This document shows, one piece after another, positions 28,659 to 37,831 of a stretch of 64,000 nt of DNA. The DNA lies in the NCBI RefSeq assembly GCF_013248905.1, contig NZ_JABRVS010000001.1:4402001-4466000 (forward strand). Reading direction: 5' to 3'. Position numbers and translations under genes: made by a program. Under the pieces are notes generated by a model that was given only the letters and a program-made list of their open reading frames with translations, searched no databases and was not told the origin of the DNA. How positions within the stretch are numbered: position 1 is the stretch's first letter; each line of letters opens with the position of its first letter. Source of the stretch: Shewanella sp. VB17 (lineage in GTDB: Bacteria; Pseudomonadota; Gammaproteobacteria; Enterobacterales; Shewanellaceae).

Positions 28659-29402
28659 TCAAAATCGATAATCAACCTTGATGGCAAGACTATCAAGGTT
28701 GCCATTACTCAGTTCAAAGTGTAGCCAGTTAAGCCTCACACTCGCTTCATCACTGAAACGATATGCTAATCCCAAACCGGCATAAGGTGAGATCCCGGTT
28801 CGCTCTTCATCCCATCGAGTCGAATTAGTAGTCTGATGAATCAAGGTGTGTCGCCAATTAAATCCTCCAAGTTGAACAGAGCTAAATAAGCGCTCACTTA
28901 ACGCAACACGATATCCCACCTTCGCTCCCCACCCTGAATATTGCCCCACCTCTTGAAGCACATTTTCTTGATACACCTCACTCACAGCTGATAAACCAAC
29001 GAGCAAAATATTCTCAGCACCAAATTCCAATGGCTCAAAAGCCAACAACCAGCCAGTTCTGCTTGCAGAACTGACTTGCAATTGCTCCCTCCCTTCTTTG
29101 ACAATAAGTGCCAAATTGCTGCTATTAACCGGGTCAGACAAAAGATGATGTTGGCCGTAAGCTAATTGTTGAAGATAATGATGACTCACCTCCCACCTAA
29201 CATCATCAGCCATGGTACTATTACATGCCAATAGGCAGCATAAAACAAGCAACCAAAGAATGGGCAGTTCTGTTCTTTTTTTCACTGGTTTAAGCAGGCA
29301 ATAGGGAGCCTTAACCACTTTATTTGAGAGACTTATCACACTCAAGGCGACTTTATTTGGCGCCACGGCTCCGCAGTAAGAACGATCGGTTGTGCACTTC
29401 AT
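28659..29402 (-). CDS. outer-membrane beta-barrel protein
   Basis: 247 residues, with alternating beta strands and a C-terminal strand ending DSLAIKVDYRF, the terminal Phe recognised by the BAM complex. A hydrophobic export signal (LPILWLLVLCCLLACNSTMAD) lies at about residues 46-66. That makes the ATG at 29402 (with GGAG upstream) oddly early, and a GTG at 29285 would give a normal signal peptide but has a weak ribosome site. It resembles small OmpW/PagL-like barrels; no catalytic motif is certain. Convergent with the chemoreceptor. Confidence 0.65.
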   Translation of the reverse strand: MKCTTDRSYCGAVAPNKVALSVISLSNKVVKAPYCLLKPVKKRTELPILWLLVLCCLLACNSTMADDVRWEVSHHYLQQLAYGQHHLLSDPVNSSNLALIVKEGREQLQVSSASRTGWLLAFEPLEFGAENILLVGLSAVSEVYQENVLQEVGQYSGWGAKVGYRVALSERLFSSVQLGGFNWRHTLIHQTTNSTRWDEERTGISPYAGLGLAYRFSDEASVRLNWLHFELSNGNLDSLAIKVDYRF

Positions 29403-29587
29403 AGGTCACTCCAAAACGACATTAACATACCAAACAGGTAGCAAGAGTCGAGCCAGAAAGTACACCCTCTTTATTTTCAACAAGTTAAATAGTTAGTCAT
29501 TAACAACAGACAATAATTTGCCGCAAAATGCAAAGCGACATTACCGCTAACCTCCGCTCACGGTTAGTTGGAACGCTTGAGCTTTAC

Positions 29588-32452
29588 CTAGATGTCTAAT
29601 ACCCTATGATAAATATCCAATACTCGAGCGGCATGCTTTTCCATTAAATTTTGTGATTTTTCAGCTACTTTTTGCTGTAACGTCTGCCTGTGGCTTTCAT
29701 CTCGAAGAAAGAAATACGCTTGAATCAATGCATCGACATCATGATTAGACAGTAAATTTAACTCACCTAAACTGGCAAAAATACGAATATTATCGGACCA
29801 AAATGATAATTCATCATATTCATTAGCATTCGCTAATACCAAATATTGCGCAATAAACTCAATGTCTAAAATGCCACCTGGACTTTGCTTCAAATCAAAC
29901 ACTCCAGCTTTACGTTTAAGCAAATGGTCGCGCATTTTAATGCGCATATCGCTAACCTCTTTTGCCAGCGCAGACTTATCTCTTGGCATCTCAATAATTT
30001 GACTTCTTAATTCATTGAAACGACTTGATAATCCATTACAACCAAACATAAAACGGGCTCGAACTAAGGCTTGATGCTCCCATGTCCAGGCTTCCTCACG
30101 CTGATATTGGCCAAAATATTCTATTTCGCTCACCAGCAAGCCTGAAGCGCCAGACGGACGTAAGCGCATGTCCACTTCATACAGTTCACCCGATGTCGTG
30201 CGAGTGGAAAATAGATGCAGGATCCTTTGTGCCAATTTAAGGTAAAAATGCCCAACTTCAATGGGACGCTCGCCATTGGTCTCTCCCTGATTTGGGTATT
30301 TTTCACGAGAAAAATTATGTAGGAAGACCAAATCCAAATCTGAGCCATAACCTAATTCTATTCCTCCCGCTTTACCGTAACCAATAACCGCAAAACCTGT
30401 CATTCCACCCTCTAAATAAGCCGGAACACCATGGCGGGCACTCACTTGTTGCCAAGCTTGCATCACAACCTGATCAATAATGGCTTCGGCCAATAACGTT
30501 AAATGATCACTCACCTGACTCACAGGTAGGACACCTGTGACATCAGCTGCGGCTATTTTTAGCTGTTGTGATAGTTTAAATTGACGTAATGCTTCCATTT
30601 GCTGCTCCATATCTTCTTCGGGAACACGCAGCAGGTATTGTCTCAACTCACTGACATAATCATCTAAAGATGTCGTGTCATAGAGCTGAGTAGGATCAAT
30701 CAATTCATCAAGTAGCATAGGAAATTTAGCAAGCTGAGTGGCTATCCAAGGACTGGCACAGCAAAGGCTTACCAGCTGTTGACGTGCCCCAGGATTTTCA
30801 TAAAGTAATTCTAAATAGGTGGTTCTCGTTAATATTTTATCAATCACCTTTGAAACCGATGACAAGGCAATTGAAGGCATGGAAAAATTAGTTAATTCCT
30901 TTAACATCCAAGGCATTAGTTTATCTAACGTATCTCGTCCTCTCGGCCCAATGCTACGATTAACAATCGTCTCACGCCATAATTTCAGTTGTGGCCACAG
31001 TGTTAAATCTTCGATCATTTGCTCTTTAATAAGCGCTTGAGCATGATCATCTTCTTGTACATTCCACAATTGTTGGGTCCATGATTCTCCACCATCATCG
31101 TGTGTTTGACCGCCTACGGTATCGATAAAATGACGATGAATTTTACTCATCGCGGATTCAATATGAGTGCGAAGTTCCGCTTCTGATGCCATGCCCATGC
31201 TGTGACATAACCGATACCAATTGATACTATTATCCGGTAAAGTTTGCGTTTGCTGATCACCAATGGCCTGAAGTAAATTTTCCACCCGCCTTAGCATGAG
31301 GTAACTTTGCTTAAGCTCATCGACAGCCAAATATTCTAATTGGCCTAAATGGTACAAGGTATCAATTACCGCAAACAAACTTTGCTGACGTAACGAAGGC
31401 TCACGCCCACCACGGATCAATTGAAAGCTTTGAACCACAAACTCAACTTCACGGATCCCACCAGCCCCAAGTTTAATATTATCGGTCAATTGTCTCCGCC
31501 TGACTTCTTGGGTGATCAGTTGTTTCATTTTGCGTAAAGATTCAATGGCTGAAAAATCAATATAACGACGATAAACAAACGGTCTCAACATTGAATGAAG
31601 CTTATCGGAAAAACCAGACCAAGGACCTAATGCGCGTGCCTTGACCATGGCATAACGCTCCCAATCCCTTCCTTGTTCTTGATAGTAATCTTCAAGACCG
31701 CTAAAACTTACCACTAAAGGGCCACTCTCACCATAAGGACGCAGGCGCATATCAACCCGATAAACAAAGCCATTCATGGTCACTTGGTGTAATAGATTAA
31801 CTAAATGCTGGCCCATACGGATAAAAAACTGTTGATTATCAATAGCACGACGGCCGCCTCTGGTTTCACCATGTTCAGGGAAAGTAAAAATCAAATCAAT
31901 ATCAGAAGAGAAGTTAAGCTCACGCCCACCCAGTTTACCCATACCAATAATAATAAGAGGCTGCGGATTGCCTTCTCCATCACAAGGCGTACCATATTGT
32001 TTGCAAACTTGGATATATAACCAATCACGAGCTGAAATAATCAAGGCTTCTGCTAACGCTGAGAGATCCAATAATGAATCTTCCAAAGAAACATAGCTGA
32101 AAAAATCTCGCCAAGCTAAACGCACCATCTGCCGATTACGGTAATCCCTTAAAACGGCTTTCGCTTCATCTTCATCAACACATTGACACAATAGTTCATG
32201 CAGATCTTTATCAAAATCTGATCGAGATACACTTTCAAGCTGACCATCAAACAAAGCAGGCAGCCATTCAGGATGACGACATAATTGCTCTGCGATAAAA
32301 TCACTTAACCCCATAATGCGATAAAGTTCTTGCCCTTGCTCAATGGTTAATTCATTGATGAGTTCTGGCCAAGCTTGATTTATTCTCTGCCAGTAACGAT
32401 CTGCAACTTCAGACATAATGGCAGATAATGGTTTGTTACTGATGTTTTCCAT
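29588..32452 (-). CDS. glnE: glutamine synthetase adenylyltransferase/adenylyl-removing enzyme
   Basis: 954 residues (E. coli 946). There are two nucleotidyltransferase halves: an N-terminal removing domain with GMGKLGGRELNFSSDIDL and VDMRLRPYGESG, and a C-terminal adenylylating domain with GYGKAGGIELGYGSDLDL and VDMRLRPSGASG. Each keeps its Asp-x-Asp metal site. It controls glutamine synthetase in response to PII and glutamine. In E. coli ygiF is its immediate upstream neighbour; here a 7-kb block on the other strand separates them. Start chosen at ATG 32452; ATG 32461 is possible. A palindrome at 32501-32515 lies 49 bases upstream. Confidence 0.95.
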   Translation of the reverse strand: MENISNKPLSAIMSEVADRYWQRINQAWPELINELTIEQGQELYRIMGLSDFIAEQLCRHPEWLPALFDGQLESVSRSDFDKDLHELLCQCVDEDEAKAVLRDYRNRQMVRLAWRDFFSYVSLEDSLLDLSALAEALIISARDWLYIQVCKQYGTPCDGEGNPQPLIIIGMGKLGGRELNFSSDIDLIFTFPEHGETRGGRRAIDNQQFFIRMGQHLVNLLHQVTMNGFVYRVDMRLRPYGESGPLVVSFSGLEDYYQEQGRDWERYAMVKARALGPWSGFSDKLHSMLRPFVYRRYIDFSAIESLRKMKQLITQEVRRRQLTDNIKLGAGGIREVEFVVQSFQLIRGGREPSLRQQSLFAVIDTLYHLGQLEYLAVDELKQSYLMLRRVENLLQAIGDQQTQTLPDNSINWYRLCHSMGMASEAELRTHIESAMSKIHRHFIDTVGGQTHDDGGESWTQQLWNVQEDDHAQALIKEQMIEDLTLWPQLKLWRETIVNRSIGPRGRDTLDKLMPWMLKELTNFSMPSIALSSVSKVIDKILTRTTYLELLYENPGARQQLVSLCCASPWIATQLAKFPMLLDELIDPTQLYDTTSLDDYVSELRQYLLRVPEEDMEQQMEALRQFKLSQQLKIAAADVTGVLPVSQVSDHLTLLAEAIIDQVVMQAWQQVSARHGVPAYLEGGMTGFAVIGYGKAGGIELGYGSDLDLVFLHNFSREKYPNQGETNGERPIEVGHFYLKLAQRILHLFSTRTTSGELYEVDMRLRPSGASGLLVSEIEYFGQYQREEAWTWEHQALVRARFMFGCNGLSSRFNELRSQIIEMPRDKSALAKEVSDMRIKMRDHLLKRKAGVFDLKQSPGGILDIEFIAQYLVLANANEYDELSFWSDNIRIFASLGELNLLSNHDVDALIQAYFFLRDESHRQTLQQKVAEKSQNLMEKHAARVLDIYHRVLDI

Positions 32453-32500
32453 GATAATCATAATTCCTAGCAATAATGGTAATCGACTTATTAGCATTTA

Positions 32501-32515
32501 AGACATAATATGTCT
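32501..32515. promoter_or_regulatory. palindromic operator candidate, site 1
   Basis: AGACATAATATGTCT, a perfect palindrome about a central A, lies between divergent glnE and the lipoprotein gene that opens the PspA block. It shares the core GACATAWTATGTC with the two sites at 36464-36512. Confidence 0.65.
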
Positions 32516-32697
32516 TTGTGATAAGATAAATCAGGCGCTTACAGGCTTTGTTTATCATCAGGCACAAATTAACACAAAAAAATTATTTTTAATTCAATCT
32601 AGAGGTTACTATAACTTAATTAAAATTGTATGCAGTTATGTACAACATAGCTAACATCATCATTTAGCCTCTTCTACCCTATGAAAATGGAGAAAAC

Positions 32698-33657
32698 ATG
32701 GCAGCAATGCTTATACGTGTTCTCACTTTAACATTACTATTGACCTTAGTCGGTTGTGGTGATGACAGGCCTGAACGAATTGCTCAATTTCAGCAATTAG
32801 TCGGGCAGAGAATCGATTCCCTTAGCAAAATGCTCGATAACGGTCAGATCCGCAATGCCACTTTGCTAAAACAATACACCAGTATTTTAGCTAACCAGCA
32901 AACCGATATGGCTCCGTTACTTAATGAACTCGCTAAAGATGCAACCACTAAAGGACCCATGTTTACATCTTTACTGACTCGCTATAAAGAGGCTATGGAT
33001 AGCAAGAACTATGTCGACTTAGATCAACAATTAGCTGAAATTGAAAATATTTATCAGGCTGCCGATCCTAGTTTATATAACGATATGCTCTCAGATCCAT
33101 TAAATGTGGTTGCAGACATGTCAAAAGGCGCCTTGGGACGTGTCAATTCAATTAGCCGAGAAGCCGCAACTCTCGCCAATGGCGCTGAAGATTTTGGTGC
33201 AGGTAGTCAGCTGGTAGGCAATCCAGGCTATGGTAATTGGCAAACGGGGTCAAATGGCACTTCTTTTTGGGCATGGTATGGCATGTATTCCATGTTTTCC
33301 AATGTAATGCGTGGCCCCATTGGTTATGATCGTTGGTCTAGTCGCAGAAACTACAGCTACTACAACGATGTTGGCCGTTATCGTTATACTTCACCTAAGC
33401 AAGCAAAGGCACAAAAACAAACCTATGAGAGAACCAAGAAACAGTTTAATTCTCAAGGGAAAAAATTCGATAGCCCCTATGCTAAATCACGCTCTGGCTC
33501 GACAAGTTTATCACGTCAAAGTAGCAGCGCACCTAAAGCAAGTTCAACAGGTAGCGCCAGTAAAGGTGGCAGTAAGTTTCGTTCTAACTACTCTAAGAGC
33601 AGTGGCTTACGTAATTCTAATAGTCGCACCACTCGCGGTGTACGCCGAGGCAAATAG
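32698..33657 (+). CDS. lipoprotein with Ser/Arg-rich tail, first gene of the PspA block
   Basis: 319 residues. GGAGAAAAC precedes the ATG and a lipobox (TLVGCGDD) marks a lipoprotein. Residues 25-150 are helical (QFQQLVGQRIDSLSKMLDNG and on), residues about 165-235 are Gly/Trp/Tyr-rich, and the last 85 are Ser/Lys/Arg-rich and probably disordered, with a strong positive charge. The position matches that of the E. coli yjfM lipoprotein in the yjfIJKLM cluster, though I cannot confirm homology. Thirteen bases separate it from the DUF350 gene, so the two are cotranscribed. Confidence 0.7.
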   Translation: MAAMLIRVLTLTLLLTLVGCGDDRPERIAQFQQLVGQRIDSLSKMLDNGQIRNATLLKQYTSILANQQTDMAPLLNELAKDATTKGPMFTSLLTRYKEAMDSKNYVDLDQQLAEIENIYQAADPSLYNDMLSDPLNVVADMSKGALGRVNSISREAATLANGAEDFGAGSQLVGNPGYGNWQTGSNGTSFWAWYGMYSMFSNVMRGPIGYDRWSSRRNYSYYNDVGRYRYTSPKQAKAQKQTYERTKKQFNSQGKKFDSPYAKSRSGSTSLSRQSSSAPKASSTGSASKGGSKFRSNYSKSSGLRNSNSRTTRGVRRGK

Positions 33658-33670
33658 GTAAGGAACCCAC

Positions 33671-34570
33671 ATGACATTATTTCAACACTTCGGTATCACC
33701 CAAGACTTAATCATTATCTTGGCCATTGATCTAACTATCGCCATTATTTTGCTCACCTTAATGCGCTACCTTCAAGGATGGAGTATTAAGATTGATAGTC
33801 GAGCAGAACTGGCTGAAAGAGATAATTTTGCTTTCGGTATTAGTACCGCTGGCGCCATTGCAGGGCTCGGTATCGTACTGACAGGCGCTATTACAGGAGA
33901 AGCGGCTCACTCATTTCTAGCCGAAGCTATAGGCATGAGTGCTTACGGCTTATTTGGCCTTATCTTAATCAAGTTAGGCAGATATATACACGACAAAATT
34001 GCACTTAACGAGTTCAATAAAAGTGAATATATTCTTAAAGGTAATATCTCTGTTGCGATTGTCGATGCCAGTGCAGCCATTGCCACCGCGATCATCATTC
34101 GCTCTGTGTTAATGTGGGCTGAAGATATGACGCTAGACACCTTTATCGCCATCTTCAGTGCCTTTGCTATCTCACAATTGATGCTAGTATTACTCACTCG
34201 TTTTCGTGAACATCGTTATGCTAAACGCAATCAAAATGCCTCGATGCAAGCAGCACTGCTTCAAGGACATACAGCCATTGCCATTCGTCACAGTGGTAAT
34301 ATGATCGCCATGGCATTAAGCTTCAATGCTGCTAGCCATTTCATTGTTTATAGTCCACAGGCCTATATTGCTAATTTAATTGGTTGGTTAGTCTTTTCGA
34401 TGATCATGCTAATAGTGCTCACGATATTAATGAAGATCGTTAAAAAGATTGTACTCGTAAACATTAATTTGTCCGAGGAAGTAGAGCAACAGCACAACAT
34501 TGGTATTGCCACTGTTGAGCTGGCTCTCAGCGTCGCAATCGCCTTAATTCTCACCAGTTTAATGGCATAA
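33671..34570 (+). CDS. DUF350 (YjfL-like) membrane protein
   Basis: 299 residues with about eight hydrophobic helices arranged as repeats of the DUF350 unit (FGISTAGAIAGLGIVLTGAI, later NISVAIVDASAAIATAIII and IATVELALSVAIALILTSL). That is about twice the length of E. coli YjfL. DUF350 proteins recur beside PspA-type genes and polyamine enzymes, but their activity is not known. A ribosome site (AAGGA) is present. A terminator-like hairpin follows at 34605. Confidence 0.82.
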   Translation: MTLFQHFGITQDLIIILAIDLTIAIILLTLMRYLQGWSIKIDSRAELAERDNFAFGISTAGAIAGLGIVLTGAITGEAAHSFLAEAIGMSAYGLFGLILIKLGRYIHDKIALNEFNKSEYILKGNISVAIVDASAAIATAIIIRSVLMWAEDMTLDTFIAIFSAFAISQLMLVLLTRFREHRYAKRNQNASMQAALLQGHTAIAIRHSGNMIAMALSFNAASHFIVYSPQAYIANLIGWLVFSMIMLIVLTILMKIVKKIVLVNINLSEEVEQQHNIGIATVELALSVAIALILTSLMA

Positions 34571-34604
34571 TCAATCCTGACATTAAGATCGATTAATCAT
34601 AATG

Positions 34605-34630
34605 AACGGCTATTAAGCCGTTTATTTTTA
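34605..34630 (+). terminator. terminator after DUF350 gene
   Basis: A 7-bp stem AACGGCT / AGCCGTT with loop ATTA and a following T-rich tail. It would limit read-through into the next gene. Confidence 0.7.
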
Positions 34631-34662
34631 CACCTACCAAATTAATAAGTCATGAGAGTACT

Positions 34663-36399
34663 GTGAGTGAAGTAACTGAACCAGCTATAGCTGGGAACAC
34701 CAAAGAAAGACAATTAAGTTGGTTTGACGACACCCTACTCCTTGGCATCATGGCCGTACTAGCAGGATGTGGGTTAATTTACGAATACCTACTTTCTCAT
34801 TATGCAGGTAGGATCCTAGGGGCATTAGAAGCTGCCATTTACACCATGATAGGACTGATGATCGTCTCCATGGGCATTGGCGCTTTTGCTGCACGAAAAA
34901 TACGCTGTGCTTTTACTGGCTTCGCAGTATTAGAGCTGGCTGTTGCTCTATGTGGCTCGCTTGCGATTTTGATCACTGCCGCCATTATCGGCTTCAGTCA
35001 ACAACTTCCTCTTATCATTGCCAATACCTTAGGCTTACCTCCTGATCTGCTTCCTGAAGGAGGCGCGATCGGATTATTACAACACCTAAGTGAATACCTT
35101 CCTTACGCTTGGGGGGTGCTACTGGGCTTGATGATTGGCATGGAAATTCCTCTTATTGCCCGCGTACGTCAATCTCTGTGCGATGAACATTTAATGCACA
35201 ATGCAGGGACAATTTATGGCGCTGACTATATCGGAGCAGGCATAGGAGCTGCTATTTGGGTCAGCTTTATGCTTGCACTCGATATTCAACTTGCTGCAGC
35301 ATTAACTGCCAGCTTTAATTTATTGGCAGGTTTCATTTTTATTTGGCGTTTTTGGGATCGCATACGTTTCGTCAACATATTACTTTTAGGCCACTTTATA
35401 GCATCTGTAATATTACTCATACTTGCCTGGCATGGTCCAAGTTGGGAGCAAGGTTTTAATAATTTACTGTATAAAGATAATGTTATTTATGCCAAATCAA
35501 CCCGTTTTCAGCAACTCACTTTTACTGAGCGCTTAAGAGGTAATCTTATGCCACCTGTCTACTCGCTGTATATTAACGGACGATTACAATTTTCCAGCGA
35601 AGATGAGCATATTTATCATGCCTTTTTGGTGCATCCGACCATGGAAGCAAGCGCTCGTCACGACAACATATTGATCATAGGCGGTGGCGATGGCCTAGCG
35701 GTAAAACAAGTGCTTAAATGGCAGCCAAAATCCGTTACCTTGATCGATCTCGATCACGATCTTTTGAATATATTTACCTATCATGATACTGATATGCCAG
35801 CACGTTTGAGCCAAGTATTACGTAAACTAAACGGAGATTCACTCAATGATGCTAGAGTCAATGTCATTATCGATGACGCGTTCAATGGCGTCGATAAACT
35901 GCTAAAGAAACATCAACATTACGATACGATCATTGTCGATCTGCCCGATCCAAGCCATCCAGATTTAAATAAACTCTATTCCGATCTCTTTTATAAAAAA
36001 CTAAAGGAACTATTAAGTGCAGATGGGGCTCTAACCGTACAATCTACATCACCTTATCATGCACCTAAGGCCTTTATATCGGTAGGAAAAACCCTATCTT
36101 TGGCTGGTTTCAATGTTAATCAATATCATCACAATGTACCCAGTTTTGGTGAATGGGGTTGGAGCATAGCCACAGCATCAGGCATTCATGCTAAAACAAG
36201 ATTAAGTCAACTCGAACAGCTGTCAATAAAAGATGACTGGCTGACAACAGGGCTCATAAATGGTGCATTTGAATTTCCTGGCAATTTCTATCAAGATATA
36301 GATAAAATCAAACCCAATACAATAGGCTCAATGCAACTTTATCAATATCACCAACAAGCGTGGCTAGAAAATCAAGATGTTACTCTATTTCAACACTGA
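34663..36399 (+). CDS. membrane-anchored spermidine-synthase-like aminopropyltransferase
   Basis: 578 residues from GTG 34663 (GAGAG upstream). Residues about 25-265 hold seven or so membrane helices. Residues about 290-540 are a spermidine-synthase fold with the AdoMet-type loop IIGGGDGLAVKQVL, the acidic TLIDLDHDLL, and DLPDPSHPDLNKLYSDLFY at the catalytic loop. Classic SpeE transfers an aminopropyl group from decarboxylated AdoMet to putrescine; the membrane form found beside PspA genes is less understood. The canonical D-x-T/S-D-P is D-L-P-D-P here, so the substrate may differ. No AdoMet decarboxylase is in the window. Confidence 0.85.
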   Translation: MSEVTEPAIAGNTKERQLSWFDDTLLLGIMAVLAGCGLIYEYLLSHYAGRILGALEAAIYTMIGLMIVSMGIGAFAARKIRCAFTGFAVLELAVALCGSLAILITAAIIGFSQQLPLIIANTLGLPPDLLPEGGAIGLLQHLSEYLPYAWGVLLGLMIGMEIPLIARVRQSLCDEHLMHNAGTIYGADYIGAGIGAAIWVSFMLALDIQLAAALTASFNLLAGFIFIWRFWDRIRFVNILLLGHFIASVILLILAWHGPSWEQGFNNLLYKDNVIYAKSTRFQQLTFTERLRGNLMPPVYSLYINGRLQFSSEDEHIYHAFLVHPTMEASARHDNILIIGGGDGLAVKQVLKWQPKSVTLIDLDHDLLNIFTYHDTDMPARLSQVLRKLNGDSLNDARVNVIIDDAFNGVDKLLKKHQHYDTIIVDLPDPSHPDLNKLYSDLFYKKLKELLSADGALTVQSTSPYHAPKAFISVGKTLSLAGFNVNQYHHNVPSFGEWGWSIATASGIHAKTRLSQLEQLSIKDDWLTTGLINGAFEFPGNFYQDIDKIKPNTIGSMQLYQYHQQAWLENQDVTLFQH

Positions 36400-36462
36400 C
36401 ACATGTAACAGCAAAGGCTTGCTATCGAAATCAAGTCGTGAAACTTTCTGAACAAATAGCTA

Positions 36463-36512
36463 TTGACATATTATGTCATAGTGCTATCTTTAAACGCAGA
36501 CATAATATGTCA
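36463..36512 (+). promoter_or_regulatory. promoter of the yjfI-pspA operon with two palindromic operators
   Basis: A -35 TTGACA (36463-36468) and -10 TATCTT (36485-36490) are 16 bases apart. TGACATATTATGTCA (36464-36478) overlaps the -35. AGACATAATATGTCA (36498-36512) lies just downstream of the -10. The centres are 34 bases apart, about three helical turns. The layout suggests repression by a dimer pair. Confidence 0.68.
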
Positions 36513-36523
36513 TAAGGACAAAT

Positions 36524-36937
36524 ATGAATATTCACACTATTGCCAACCACCTAAATGATCTTGGTGATAACAGCCAAACAGGCTTGAAATTTGATTGTTA
36601 CCCAATTAATGGCGAAGTCGAAGTATTGCAAGTCAACATCGTTGGACGTGAAGAGATCCCTGTTTTCCTCTCGGTGACAGACAACCAGGTTCTCTGCATC
36701 AGCTACCTTTGGGGTGAAGATGAGGTTAATCAGGAACGTCGCATCGATATGCTTGAAACCATGCTAGAACTTAACATTCCAATGCCGTTATCATCCTTTG
36801 CAAAAATTGACGATAAATATGTGGTTTACGGTGCGCTTTCAGTTCAATCAAACATGCAAGAGATTGAACAAGAGCTGTCAGTGCTTTCAGATAATTGCTT
36901 AGAAGTCATCGACGAAATGGTCGATTTCTTAAAATAG
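36524..36937 (+). CDS. yjfI: YjfI family protein (DUF2170)
   Basis: 137 residues, cytoplasmic, acidic, with a good AAGGA site. Its fold is alternating strands and helices (FDCYPINGEVEVLQVNIV, ISYLWGEDEV). It matches E. coli YjfI in size and in position directly before the PspA homologue. Function is unknown; it is the first gene under the operator-bearing promoter. Confidence 0.8.
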   Translation: MNIHTIANHLNDLGDNSQTGLKFDCYPINGEVEVLQVNIVGREEIPVFLSVTDNQVLCISYLWGEDEVNQERRIDMLETMLELNIPMPLSSFAKIDDKYVVYGALSVQSNMQEIEQELSVLSDNCLEVIDEMVDFLK

Positions 36938-37001
36938 TGATGATTCATTTAATGTTTAACCATAGCTCAATCAGCTATGATGACCTAACAGGAGCCAAAT
37001 T

Positions 37002-37688
37002 ATGGGCATACTAAATAAAATTTTAACCGCTTTCCGTGGTGGTGCTACAGAAATGGGTCAGAGCATAGTCGATGCTAACTCTACCCGTATTTTCGAACAA
37101 GAAATCCGTGATGCTGAGAATCACCTGACTAAAGCAAAACGTGAATTGACTGACGTTATGGCTAAAGAAATGCAAGCAAACCGTGAGGTCGATCGTTTAA
37201 AGCGCTCTATCAGCGAACATGAAGGTTATGCCACTCAAGCACTAGAAAAAGAAAACGAAGTGCTCGCAATGGAAATTGCTGAGAAAATATCACAATTGGA
37301 TCAGGAGCTATCGGAGCAGGAAAGTGCTAATACGAGCTTTAGTGCCCATGCCACACGCCTTAAAGATCTCGTGCGCAAAACAGAACGCCAGTTAACCGAT
37401 TACCAACGTCAGCTGAGCATGGTGAAAACCACTGAAAGTGTTCAAAAGGCAACAGCGAGCATCACAGATTCTTTCGCAGGGAGTAACTCTAAGCTATTAA
37501 ATGCTAAAGACTCATTAGAGCGGATCAAGGCTCGTCAGCAACAGTTTGATGACCGACTGGTCGCATCTGAGCAACTCGCTGATGAGAATAGTGACAAGTC
37601 ATTACAGGCTAAATTGGCAGAAGCTGGGATCGGTGAACAAAAGTCAAATGCCAACGCTGTACTTGACCGCCTTAAAGCACGAAAGTAA
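37002..37688 (+). CDS. yjfJ: PspA/IM30 family protein (YjfJ-like)
   Basis: 228 residues, almost entirely coiled coil (residues 25-220), beginning MGILNKILTAFRGGATEMGQ, the amphipathic membrane-binding start of the PspA family. These proteins assemble on damaged inner membranes and limit proton leakage. The lack of pspB, pspC or pspF nearby and the presence of yjfI and DUF2491 place it in the YjfJ branch. A partial terminator follows at 37738. Confidence 0.92.
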   Translation: MGILNKILTAFRGGATEMGQSIVDANSTRIFEQEIRDAENHLTKAKRELTDVMAKEMQANREVDRLKRSISEHEGYATQALEKENEVLAMEIAEKISQLDQELSEQESANTSFSAHATRLKDLVRKTERQLTDYQRQLSMVKTTESVQKATASITDSFAGSNSKLLNAKDSLERIKARQQQFDDRLVASEQLADENSDKSLQAKLAEAGIGEQKSNANAVLDRLKARK

Positions 37689-37737
37689 AATAAACTGAAT
37701 TTAAGTGTACGTTAATCACTTAAAACCGCTAAAAAAT

Positions 37738-37776
37738 ATAGCGCTTTCTTTTATCTTAAGGCAGCGCTATTTTTTT
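37738..37776 (+). terminator. terminator after pspA homologue
   Basis: ATAGCGCT / AGCGCTAT 8-bp stem, 17-base loop, followed by six T. It probably makes the downstream genes less expressed than the first two. Confidence 0.7.
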
Positions 37777-37831
37777 ACGAGTAATACACCATTCTCTTAA
37801 ATAAAATAACACTAATAAATAGGAGTCGATG

